Assembly (NCBI GenBank): GCA_900548385.1
Contig: URKJ01000017.1
Location: forward strand, 26,634-90,633
Direction: 5' to 3'
DNA length: 64,000 nt
Origin: an uncultured bacterium
Lineage (GTDB): Bacteria > Verrucomicrobiota > Lentisphaeria > Victivallales > UBA1829
The notes beneath the pieces are model-generated. The model saw nothing but the letters and a program-made list of their open reading frames with translations, had not been told where the DNA came from and did no database searches. Position numbers and translations under genes: made by a program. Position 1 is the stretch's first letter, and each line of letters opens with the position of its first letter. This document shows positions 16,730 through 24,523 of this stretch, piece after piece.

Positions 16730-17194
16730 TTATTCAATGACAAAGAGCGGCTGTCCGTATTCGACGGGCTGTCCGTTTTCTACGAGGATCTCCTTGATGA
16801 CGCCGGATTTTTCGGCTTTGATCTCGTTCATGACTTTCATGGCTTCGATGATGCAGACTGTGGTATCGGGTTCGACTTTGGATCCGACTTTGACGAATGC
16901 TTCGACGCCGGGAGCGGAGGAGCGGTAGAATGTTCCGACGATCGGAGAATCAATGGTCTGTTCAGCGGAGGCCGCCGGAGCCGGTGCGGAAACAGGTGCC
17001 GCCGGGGCGGGCGCCGCCGGGACCGGAGAGGCCGGAGCCGCGACAACAGGCGAAAGTGTCTGAGCGATGATCGGATTGGCGTTCTGGCCGCCGCGCTTGA
17101 TGCAGAGATGCATGTCTTCCGCTTCGATCTTGAATTCCGTCAAATCATTTTCCGACATCAGCTTGACAATGGTTTTGATTTCTTCGATTTTCAT
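16730..17194 (-). CDS. accB: Acetyl-CoA carboxylase, biotin carboxyl carrier protein
   Basis: A 154-residue protein. The N-terminal part (KTIVKLMSENDLTEFKIEAE) is followed by a flexible Ala/Pro-rich linker at about 53-78. The C-terminal biotinyl domain has the biotinylation motif EAMKVMNEI, whose Lys is the attachment site, and then VENGQPVEYGQPLFVIE. It carries the carboxybiotin between AccC and the carboxyltransferase. It is in an operon with accC, with aroQ upstream on the same strand, an order also common in Firmicutes. Confidence 0.97.
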   Translation of the reverse strand: MKIEEIKTIVKLMSENDLTEFKIEAEDMHLCIKRGGQNANPIIAQTLSPVVAAPASPVPAAPAPAAPVSAPAPAASAEQTIDSPIVGTFYRSSAPGVEAFVKVGSKVEPDTTVCIIEAMKVMNEIKAEKSGVIKEILVENGQPVEYGQPLFVIE

Positions 17195-17251
17195 CTTTTT
17201 ATGAGCCTCTCTTTTGAATCCGACGGACCAGAACGAAACGTTCGTCTGCGT

Positions 17252-17707
17252 TTACCGGGGATTCTCTTTCTTGCATTCGAGACGACGGACCAAGGCCCGG
17301 AAAGCCCATTCGTAGCCATCCGCACCCAGGCCCACGACCTGACCCACGCATACAGGCGCCGTAACGGAATGATTCCGGAACTCCTCACGCGTGTGTATAT
17401 TGCTTATATGTACTTCGATCGCCGGGAGCTGCACCGCTTCCAACGCATCGCGGACGGCGACACTGGTGTGTGTATACGCCGCCGGATTGATCACGATTCC
17501 ATCGGTCCCGTTGAAAAGCGTTTCGCCGATGCGGTCCACCAGCGCGCCTTCGCTGTTGCTCTGGAAAAAGTCCATTTCCACACCCAGCTCCTCCGCGACT
17601 TTGCGCAGGCGTGCTTCAATCTCCGTCAAAGTGACGGTCCCGTACACTTCCACCTTGCGGCGGCCGAGAAGATTCAGGTTGGGTCCATTGATAACTAATA
17701 CTTTCAT
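17252..17707 (-). CDS. aroQ: Type II 3-dehydroquinate dehydratase
   Basis: A 151-residue protein. It opens VLVINGPNLNLLGRRKVEVY, containing the catalytic Arg/Tyr region; INPAAYTHTSVAVRDAL follows and the catalytic His lies in EVHISNIHTREEFR. It converts 3-dehydroquinate to 3-dehydroshikimate in the shikimate pathway. It is a dodecameric cytosolic enzyme. It is the first gene of the aroQ-accB-accC-Asp23 run. Length and motifs are normal. Confidence 0.97.
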   Translation of the reverse strand: MKVLVINGPNLNLLGRRKVEVYGTVTLTEIEARLRKVAEELGVEMDFFQSNSEGALVDRIGETLFNGTDGIVINPAAYTHTSVAVRDALEAVQLPAIEVHISNIHTREEFRNHSVTAPVCVGQVVGLGADGYEWAFRALVRRLECKKENPR

Positions 17708-17834
17708 AATGGCTTTAATATACTGCTCATTTCCGGGAAACGCAAATTTTTTTTTCGTTCCGTGCGGTTTCTCCTTTGATTTTTTTTATTTCCGGTGTAA
17801 CTTTCCGCTCAAAAACAGTCGTGGATTTTCTGAA

Positions 17835-18584
17835 ATGGATGTGCTGAACAAGATTTACAAACTGACCGGAGCGGCGATCGGAGACTATTCGATGATCCGG
17901 AACGGCGATTCGATCCTTGCCGGGGTTTCGGGCGGCAAGGACAGTATGCTGCTGCTCCATGTTCTTGCCCGGCTGCGCCGCCGGGCCCCGGTGCGTTTCT
18001 CGTTGACCGCCGTTACGTTCGATCCCGGTTTTCCCGGATTCGACGCAGACGGCACGAAACGTTTCTGCGAGGAACTGGAGGTGCCGCACCATGTCATCCG
18101 GCTGAATGTGCAGAATGTGATTGAACGGACCGGAACGGCTGCACGTCCCTGCATTCTCTGTTCGCGTCTCCGGCGCGGGCATCTCTACGCTTTGGCAAAA
18201 CGGCTCGGCTGCAACAAACTTGCGCTCGGGCAGCATCTGGATGATATTGCGGTTTCGTTTCTGATCAGCTGCTGCCGCGGCGGAGGACTGACAACCATGG
18301 GCCCCAACGTTCCCTCCGATGACGCCGCGATCCGCGTGATCCGTCCGTTCGCGTATGTCGAGGAGAAGATGACCGTTCGGGCTGCCGCCATGCTTCAAAT
18401 CCCGCCGCGCGGCGAGTGTATCTACAAACGGCAGCTGGAGGAATCCGGCGACCGTGCTTATTTCAAGCGCCAGCTCCGGGAGATGGAACGGCATATTCCG
18501 AATCTGCTGCCGAATATCCTGCATTCTCTTTCCGACGTCCGCCCGTCTTATCTGCTGGACCGCAGATTTCTGGAGCTGGAGTGA
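17835..18584 (+). CDS. TtcA-family tRNA 2-thiocytidine synthetase-like ATPase
   Basis: A 249-residue protein with the PP-loop SGGKDSMLLLHVLARL near residue 40. CILCSRLRRGHLYALAKRLG gives the CxxC pair and basic helix typical of TtcA, which binds an iron-sulfur cluster, and LALGQHLDDIA follows. It adenylates and thiolates C32 of tRNAs in known family members. The start at 17835 was chosen because the protein then begins MDVLNKIYKLTGAAIGDYSM, like TtcA. It is divergent from aroQ. Family members without proven substrate also exist, so the symbol is left blank. Confidence 0.85.
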   Translation: MDVLNKIYKLTGAAIGDYSMIRNGDSILAGVSGGKDSMLLLHVLARLRRRAPVRFSLTAVTFDPGFPGFDADGTKRFCEELEVPHHVIRLNVQNVIERTGTAARPCILCSRLRRGHLYALAKRLGCNKLALGQHLDDIAVSFLISCCRGGGLTTMGPNVPSDDAAIRVIRPFAYVEEKMTVRAAAMLQIPPRGECIYKRQLEESGDRAYFKRQLREMERHIPNLLPNILHSLSDVRPSYLLDRRFLELE

Positions 18585-18588
18585 TGGA

Positions 18589-19428
18589 TTACTTCATCCA
18601 CCAGCCGGACTCATCGACGCTCTGAGTATTGGAATAAGCGAATGCTTTCTGGGAACGGGACCACAGCCGGAATTGTTCCGGGGATCCGGAAGGTCCTTGA
18701 AAACTTGCAACGTGGCCGTCGAAAAACATTACGTTGGCTGTATTCTGATGCCAGTTGTACAGCGTTCCGCCCGTGGCAACGCCGCCGCTGCTGCTTGCCG
18801 GAGCCAGAACGTAACTGCCGGATGGCTTGCCGCCAATATCATTGCCACGGGTATCCGCAACCGCCAGTTTCCGGGATGGCTGACGGATTCCGGAAAGGCG
18901 TACCCGCGGGTATGTCCGGGCAGGATGCAAATTGCGCCCGCCCTGTACGAAATAGTTCATTCCGTAGCCGCCGTATGCCATGTGCCAGAGATCGTTTCCG
19001 GAGTTTTCCAGAAAAAACTCTGCTTTTCCTGTGGTCATTGAATAGGCGTCCCGGACGCAGTAACATCCCCGGCTGAGAACTTCCGGACAAGTCAGTTCCC
19101 TGCCGTTCCGGATATGGCCTTCATAGAGCAGCAGGGAAGACCAGCCCATTTTTTTACCTGTACCGTCAGGGGAATTATCGTTTGACATGACGCCGGGAAC
19201 AAACCCGTCATAGGAATCCGCGTAAGAAATCAATGCCGTGTTGACGTTCCGGATATTGCTGACGCATTGGATCGTCCGGGCTTTATTCCTGGCACTGTTC
19301 AGTGCAGGCGCCAGCATGCTTGCGAGGATGGCGATGATCGCAATCGTTACGAGGAGTTCCACAAGGGTGAACCGGCGGCAGGCGGTGACGCCGGGCAACG
19401 GCGATTTAACGGACCATATCTGTTTCAT
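18589..19428 (-). CDS. DUF1559 / H-X9-DG pseudopilin (glycosidase-linked)
   Basis: A 279-residue protein. The pilin helix is RRFTLVELLVTIAIIAILAS with Glu at +5 and Arg at -1. QCVSNIRNVNTALISYADSY follows. Near the end NWHQNTANVMFFDGH gives an exact H-X9-DG. A GAGG lies a few bases before the start. It follows a secreted glycoside hydrolase gene by 22 bp and is probably co-transcribed with it. Here it is downstream of the enzyme, not upstream as in the other modules. Confidence 0.9.
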   Translation of the reverse strand: MKQIWSVKSPLPGVTACRRFTLVELLVTIAIIAILASMLAPALNSARNKARTIQCVSNIRNVNTALISYADSYDGFVPGVMSNDNSPDGTGKKMGWSSLLLYEGHIRNGRELTCPEVLSRGCYCVRDAYSMTTGKAEFFLENSGNDLWHMAYGGYGMNYFVQGGRNLHPARTYPRVRLSGIRQPSRKLAVADTRGNDIGGKPSGSYVLAPASSSGGVATGGTLYNWHQNTANVMFFDGHVASFQGPSGSPEQFRLWSRSQKAFAYSNTQSVDESGWWMK

Positions 19429-19450
19429 TTTTCATTCCTCAATAATCTGT

Positions 19451-21277
19451 TTACTTCCGGATCAGGTAGGTGATGCCGTCGGTTGCGGTGACGGTATCCG
19501 GACATGCAAGTTTCCGTCCGAGATAATCGAATGCTTCCCGGACTGCAAACGGGGGACGGACCGGATGTTCCTTCCCGGCAGTCCAATAGGCGTGGACAAC
19601 AGCTCCGTCGGGACGTTTCCAGTGCGCATGGTAAAGGCCGTTTTTCTCCACCATGACGGGACGGCTTGAGCCTTCCGGGCACATCCGGATCAGGAAACGA
19701 TAAGCGGTAAACGCATCGCGCGGCGAGTAATCGCGATGAACAATACCGAAATGAGCGCCGCTGTTGAATTCTGAGGTTTCCTCTGCACGGAATTTGTACC
19801 AGAATATTTTTTCGGTGCCGGCGGCCAGAAGGCAGAGATAAGCGCGCGGCAGAAATTTGCCCTGTATTTCCTGAGAAATCCCGTTCTGCCAGAAATTGAC
19901 ATCTGCAATCATTCCGCCTTTAAGATCGCTGTTGAACGTGTATACTCCGGTTACGGGGGCGCAGAAGTCTTTGTTCTCCTGAAGATAGAGCGGGATCAGC
20001 CTGTCGCCGGGTTTCAGATTCCCGGTGGAAAGATACCGGTCACTGCCGCGCTGACGGACCGCCGGCAGTTTTTGTCCGGGGGCGGGTTTGATCGTTCCGC
20101 CGCCTGGAACTTTATCGTTCCAGGTGGTCAGATAGTTGATATGGAGATCCTGAAGAATGGATTTTTCGGGGGCGGGGATTTGTTTCCATACACCATTGCC
20201 GTCGCGTTTTGCATCGCAGTAAAACGGAAGACCGAAACTGTGGATCAGAATTCCGCCCCGCCGGACGTAATCGACGATTTCCCGGATGTATTTCCGGGGA
20301 AATGCCTGTGTAAGCGTCGGCACGAGAAGCGGATATTGTTTGACATCCAGCGTTTTCAGATCCTCGTATGAGATTTCGACCCGTTTGGGAAAAACGCCTG
20401 CCGTATAGTCTTGCGGTTCCGTTCCTTTTCCCCGGAATCCTTCCAGGTCACGGTTGCGGATGATGGCAAGTCCTGCGGTTTCCGGAGTCAGATTGAATTC
20501 TTTCAGAGCCGCCCGCAATACTTCCGGGCGCAGAATCGGCGGAAAACGGTGTGTCGGCCAGCTGAATTCCGTAACCCAGACCGGTTTTCTGATACCGTAT
20601 TTTTTCAGAAGCGCAAACAGCGGATCCATCAGCTCTTTCATTTTTTCCGGGGGCGAGTGGGTGAGATAGGGATGAACGTTCATTACGTCGAACCAGTCTG
20701 CCGCTCCGGCTTTCAGGCATGCTTCAATGTAGGGAATCGGAACGCCGGAGGTTCCCGTGAACACCACCCGGATTTCCGGATCAATTTTTTTGATTTCCTC
20801 ATGTGCGGCTTTCAGGATTTGAAGATACTGTTCCGGTTCCAGTTTCGAGCCCGGTTTTTCATTGATATTCGCTTCGTTCCAGATTTCCCAGTACCGGAAC
20901 TGTTTTTCATAGCGGGAAACGGTACGGCGGACATAGTCGCGCCATTTGTCGAGATGCTGGTATACGGGATGTCCCCATGGAACATCGTAGGCGAGAATCG
21001 GCAGAATGTCGATGTCATGTTTCTTTGCCGTTTCCGCCACGAGATCCAGCTTTGAATAATCCCAGCGCCCCTGTTCCGGTTCCGCCTGAGCCCAGGTGAA
21101 TCCGTTGCGCACCCATCGGATTCCCGCCGGTTTGAGAACCGTGAATTTCGGTTCCGCCAGTTTCCATTGTTCTCCTTTGCAGATATGGGCGCATATTCCA
21201 TAGGGAGAATCGGAGGTGTCCGCCGCAAGATTCAGCATGAATGCGGCAGCCAATAAGAGTGGCAGTTTTCTGTTCAT
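19451..21277 (-). CDS. Secreted glycoside hydrolase of clan GH-A type (GH39/GH42-like)
   Basis: A 608-residue protein with a signal peptide (LPLLLAAAFMLNLAAD). A TIM-barrel follows: FTWAQAEPEQGRWDYSKLDL, FRYWEIWNEANINE with the likely acid/base Glu after Asn, FDVMNVHPYL and KPVWVTEFSWPTH with the likely nucleophile Glu. These NE and TE positions are the clan-A pattern. After the barrel, residues 285-400 read like a GATase/ThuA-type Rossmann domain (EIVDYVRRGGILIHSFGL). A further domain has FRAEETSEFNSGAHFGIVHR. The substrate is unknown. Its promoter overlaps direct repeats that the divergent AraC regulator could bind. Confidence 0.82.
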   Translation of the reverse strand: MNRKLPLLLAAAFMLNLAADTSDSPYGICAHICKGEQWKLAEPKFTVLKPAGIRWVRNGFTWAQAEPEQGRWDYSKLDLVAETAKKHDIDILPILAYDVPWGHPVYQHLDKWRDYVRRTVSRYEKQFRYWEIWNEANINEKPGSKLEPEQYLQILKAAHEEIKKIDPEIRVVFTGTSGVPIPYIEACLKAGAADWFDVMNVHPYLTHSPPEKMKELMDPLFALLKKYGIRKPVWVTEFSWPTHRFPPILRPEVLRAALKEFNLTPETAGLAIIRNRDLEGFRGKGTEPQDYTAGVFPKRVEISYEDLKTLDVKQYPLLVPTLTQAFPRKYIREIVDYVRRGGILIHSFGLPFYCDAKRDGNGVWKQIPAPEKSILQDLHINYLTTWNDKVPGGGTIKPAPGQKLPAVRQRGSDRYLSTGNLKPGDRLIPLYLQENKDFCAPVTGVYTFNSDLKGGMIADVNFWQNGISQEIQGKFLPRAYLCLLAAGTEKIFWYKFRAEETSEFNSGAHFGIVHRDYSPRDAFTAYRFLIRMCPEGSSRPVMVEKNGLYHAHWKRPDGAVVHAYWTAGKEHPVRPPFAVREAFDYLGRKLACPDTVTATDGITYLIRK

Positions 21278-21334
21278 TTTGTCATAAGGTCCTGTTTTGT
21301 TGATTTTTGTGAGGATAGCCGTTTCCTTATTTTA

Positions 21335-21363
21335 ATTATACAATAAAACGGTTTGAAAAACAA
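21335..21363 (-). promoter_or_regulatory. Promoter of the glycoside hydrolase/pseudopilin operon
   Basis: On the minus strand: TTGTTT (21363-21358), 17 bp, TATAAT (21340-21335). The surrounding TTTTATTGTATAATTAA matches the core of the promoters at 6089 and 22397. Confidence 0.6.
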
Positions 21364-21369
21364 CGGTTT
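21348..21369. promoter_or_regulatory. Direct repeats at the glycosidase -35, candidate AraC-type regulator site
   Basis: ACGGTTT occurs at 21348-21354 and again at 21363-21369, 15 bp apart and in the same orientation, next to the -35 of the glycosidase promoter. The AraC-family gene starts at 21424 in the other direction. Spacing and position are typical of AraC-type half-sites but unproven. Confidence 0.4.
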
Positions 21370-21423
21370 CCCCATTATATTTACTTTTGAAAAAAGATAA
21401 ATATATTTGAAAAACAGAAGAAT

Positions 21424-22338
21424 ATGGAAAAACTTGCCGATCCGTCAATTTTTGATCATTCTCCGTTGAAGATGACTTTCAACAGAGAGGGGCTCCGTCA
21501 TTACCACACAATGTCCCAAAGCGGCATCCGGCGCGTTTTCCTGCTTCCGTCTCAAGGGAATGGACAGCCGCTTTATGTTGTAGCTCTCTTTCGCGGAAAG
21601 GTTGATACCCGTTATCATTACCGTCAGGAAAAGGATCCGGGGCTTGGAGTCGAATATATCCGGGAGGGACGGCTTGCCGTCCGGCAGCAGGACCGCTGTT
21701 ATCTGCTGGAGCCCGGAGAGGTGTTTCTTCTTCTTCCGGGAGAAAACAATGAAGTCATGACGCCGCCGGGCGGTTACTGTGTCAAAGATTCCTTCCATGT
21801 ACAGGGAAAGTTGTTGAAACCGTTTCTGGCGGCAACGGGGCTTGACCGCCGGGATTGCATCTGCAATTTCGACTGGCTCCGGCTTGAACAGATTATCGAC
21901 CGTCTGGAGGAGCTTTCCGGAGATGGTTCGGACGGAACAGCGGCGGAGAACAGTATCCTGACGTATGAACTGTTGGAACTTCTGGCTTATCCGGCTGAAG
22001 CGGCGAAACCGGAGCAGGAGATCATCCGTCTGCTGGATTTTATGCGCAATAATTTGAAGAAGCCGCTTTCCGTGGAGGCTTTGATCCGGGAAAGCGGATG
22101 TTCCAGAATGTCGCTGAACAGAAAATTCCGGATGGCCTGCGGGAAAACCCCGCATCAGATGCTGATTGAACTGCGGATGAAAGAGGCGGCAAAGCTGCTG
22201 GTTTCCGGAAAACGGTTTTCCATCAAGGAGATCGCCCAGATGACCGGATATCAGGATCTGATGAATTTTTCCACAGCGTTCCGCCGTTTTTACGGAGCAT
22301 GTCCGCGGGAATACCGCCGGATGAAGAACCGCAGTTGA
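21424..22338 (+). CDS. AraC-family transcriptional regulator
   Basis: A 304-residue protein. The N-terminal half is a cupin-like ligand-binding domain (EYIREGRLAVRQQDRCYLLE, then PGEVFLLLPGENNEV). The C-terminal 100 residues hold two AraC helix-turn-helix motifs: SVEALIRESGCSRMSLNRKF and FSIKEIAQMTGYQDLMNFST, followed by FRRFYGACPREYRR. It probably senses a sugar and activates the divergent glycosidase/pseudopilin operon at 21277-18589. An AGAAG stands before the start. Confidence 0.92.
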   Translation: MEKLADPSIFDHSPLKMTFNREGLRHYHTMSQSGIRRVFLLPSQGNGQPLYVVALFRGKVDTRYHYRQEKDPGLGVEYIREGRLAVRQQDRCYLLEPGEVFLLLPGENNEVMTPPGGYCVKDSFHVQGKLLKPFLAATGLDRRDCICNFDWLRLEQIIDRLEELSGDGSDGTAAENSILTYELLELLAYPAEAAKPEQEIIRLLDFMRNNLKKPLSVEALIRESGCSRMSLNRKFRMACGKTPHQMLIELRMKEAAKLLVSGKRFSIKEIAQMTGYQDLMNFSTAFRRFYGACPREYRRMKNRS

Positions 22339-22396
22339 GAAGAGCGTTTATTTAAGGTTTCGGAAAATATTTTTCAAAAATTTTTATTTCAGGGGG

Positions 22397-22425
22397 TTGA
22401 CATTTTTTCTGTTTTGTTGTATAAT
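22397..22425 (+). promoter_or_regulatory. Promoter of the module 3 regulator gene
   Basis: TTGACA (22397-22402), 17 bp, TATAAT (22420-22425). It is nearly identical over 30 bp to the promoter at 6089. The transcript would start very close to the regulator start codon (22448 or 22457), leaving a short leader. Confidence 0.85.
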
Positions 22426-22447
22426 TAATGTATAAAATAAACAACGA

Positions 22448-23647
22448 ATGGTGTACATGGTTTATACAAAATCAACAGTTTGCTCACCAAGAGAGCAGGT
22501 GATCCGGAATGTGATGGAGCTGATCCGGCAGGGGAGTCTTTCGCCGGATTCGGAAGTTCCGGCGGAAACTTTGCTGGCGGAGCAGTTCGGAGTTTCGCGC
22601 GGAACGGTCCGTTCGGGACTGGCGGTGCTCGCCGCACGCGGCGTGATCGAAAAGCGCGGACGGCGTATGCATGTCGCCGCAAAGGCGGCGGGCGGTGGTT
22701 CTCTGCTGATGAACCGGACGATCATCCTGCTTGGTTTTGCGGATAAAGACGAGGCGATCCGTAAACGGAATTCCGGTTTCATGGATGCGATTCCCGCCGG
22801 GGCGTTGGAAGAAGTCATGGAGCGGGATATGCATTCTCTCTGGCTGAATGTTGCCCGGCTTCAGGGCGGGGAAATTGATGAGCTCATGTCGATCCGTCCG
22901 GGCGGTATTCTGCTGTTTTCGCCAGTGCGCCCGGCATCCGTATTTGAAAACGCTGTGCGGCGCTTGTCCGTTTCCGGGATTCCGATGGTCACTTCCGTTC
23001 AGGGAAGCCTCGGCGAGGGAGTCGATCATGTATTGCCCGATCACGCGGAAGGCGCGCGGCTGCTGACCCGTGAACTGCTGTCGCGCGGCTGCCGGCGCAT
23101 TCTCTGCTATCTGCCGCGTACGCGTACGGAATACTGGGTCACCGCCCGTTACCGCGGTTACTGCACGGCGATGCGGGAGGCGGGTCTCACGCCGGAACCT
23201 CTGCCGGAAACCTGTTACTGGGGATATGACTATGACGGAGCGGACGCCTGGAAAGAAAGTTGTTTTCAGAAGGAGGTCCGTTTGGCGGCGGGGTATCTGC
23301 TGGACTGGTTCAAGCCCGGAGCGTTTTGCCCGGATGCGATTCTGGCAAAGACCGACTGGGATGTGCCGGTTCTTGCGGCGGCTCTGCGTCTGCTCGGCCG
23401 GGAACCCGGCAGGGATGTGACGATTGCGGGTTACGACAATAAAATCAAGTTCAACGGCTGGAGCAGACTGGAGCCTTATATCCCGCCTCTGACGGTGGAT
23501 AAACGCAATGGCGAAATCGGGCGTCGCATGGCGACCCGTTTGCTGACGCATATTGAGAATCCGGAGAGTTGGAGACCGGAGAATATTCTGGTTGCTCCCG
23601 GACTGATTGAGACGGAGTCTGTAAAAGATCCCGTCGTCATACGGTAG
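22448..23647 (+). CDS. GntR-type winged-helix / LacI-like sensor regulator (module 3)
   Basis: A 399-residue protein. The start may be 22448 or the in-frame ATG at 22457; no strong RBS decides between them. Residues 15-75 form a GntR winged helix (EVPAETLLAEQFGVSRGTVR, then SGLAVLAARGVIEKRGRRM). The rest is a LacI-type periplasmic-binding fold: RTIILLGFADKDEAIRK, GDVTI-like stretches such as RDVTIAGYDNKIKFNGWSR, the PPLTVDK segment and REIGRRMA-type ending NGEIGRRMATRLLTHIENPE. It probably responds to a carbohydrate and controls the following pseudopilin and two beta-helix genes. Confidence 0.9.
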   Translation: MVYMVYTKSTVCSPREQVIRNVMELIRQGSLSPDSEVPAETLLAEQFGVSRGTVRSGLAVLAARGVIEKRGRRMHVAAKAAGGGSLLMNRTIILLGFADKDEAIRKRNSGFMDAIPAGALEEVMERDMHSLWLNVARLQGGEIDELMSIRPGGILLFSPVRPASVFENAVRRLSVSGIPMVTSVQGSLGEGVDHVLPDHAEGARLLTRELLSRGCRRILCYLPRTRTEYWVTARYRGYCTAMREAGLTPEPLPETCYWGYDYDGADAWKESCFQKEVRLAAGYLLDWFKPGAFCPDAILAKTDWDVPVLAAALRLLGREPGRDVTIAGYDNKIKFNGWSRLEPYIPPLTVDKRNGEIGRRMATRLLTHIENPESWRPENILVAPGLIETESVKDPVVIR

Positions 23648-23680
23648 AACGGAACAACAAGATCAAGGAGAGTGTGCATC

Positions 23681-24508
23681 ATGAAGAACGCCGCCGGGGA
23701 TTTTCTGTACGGGAATACAGTTCCGTATTCGGAGAGGAACGGGATGAGAAAGAGGATATTTACCATTGTAGAACTCCTCATCGTTATTGCGATAATCGCA
23801 GTTCTTGCAGCGATGCTGCTTCCTGCGCTGAACAAGGCGCGGGACCGCGCCCGCGCTGCGCAGTGTCTGAATCAGCTCAGGCAGAATACGCTTGACATTA
23901 TCAGTTATGCGGATGATTACGGCGGTTACGCGCCGATCTGCACCAAACTCGACGGCTACAATTATTCATGGGCACGACTGCTTTGGAAGATGGGATATTC
24001 CAAGCCGCAGATGTTCGTTTGTCCCGCCGCACACGGCTACAACCGGGGAAAAGAACTGCTCGGTCCCAAGTTCAATAACGACGGCAACAACTGGACCGCC
24101 GGGTGTCATTACGGAATGAATCAGTATTTCGGGACCTACGGAAAAGGCAACCGTTATTTTTATCTTCCGGATGAAGAGGCGGAACTTCTCAGCATGATCC
24201 GGCATTACTTCCCGCTTCGGGTGACCCGCAGGGCGTCGGAAACGATCCTGCTGGCGGATTCTGTGGTCGCCCATGGCAAAACGGGAATCCCGGACATTGA
24301 AACTTACGGCGTGCCGTTCGGGACCCCGGCGCTTTCCCGCTCGAAAACTGTGCTGGACAACTGCCCTTATATGATTGATTCCCGTCACTCCGGCGCCGGG
24401 AATGTGTCGTTTGTGGACGGGCATATTGAGACCCGCCGCAATGCCCTTTACTATTATCAGGTGACGACCAAGCTCGACCGCTTCTTCCTGCCGACGTTCA
24501 ATCAGTAA
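23681..24508 (+). CDS. DUF1559 / H-X9-DG pseudopilin (module 3)
   Basis: A 275-residue protein. AAGGAG at 23665-23670 favours the ATG at 23681; ATG 23744, just before the pilin helix, is an alternative. The pilin segment reads RKRIFTIVELLIVIAIIAVL, with Glu at +5 and Ile at -1. RHSGAGNVSFVDGH is an exact H-X9-DG. It stands between the regulator and two beta-helix proteins and ends 15 bp before the next gene. The long polar leader (about 24 residues) before the pilin helix is unusual if the first ATG is used. Confidence 0.88.
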   Translation: MKNAAGDFLYGNTVPYSERNGMRKRIFTIVELLIVIAIIAVLAAMLLPALNKARDRARAAQCLNQLRQNTLDIISYADDYGGYAPICTKLDGYNYSWARLLWKMGYSKPQMFVCPAAHGYNRGKELLGPKFNNDGNNWTAGCHYGMNQYFGTYGKGNRYFYLPDEEAELLSMIRHYFPLRVTRRASETILLADSVVAHGKTGIPDIETYGVPFGTPALSRSKTVLDNCPYMIDSRHSGAGNVSFVDGHIETRRNALYYYQVTTKLDRFFLPTFNQ

Positions 24509-24523
24509 AAAGGAAAGTGCCGT

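Noticed and set aside
15138..16928. 596-codon plus-strand frame opposite accC and accB
   Set aside because: It is antisense to accC/accB and Asp23, with no RBS or family match.
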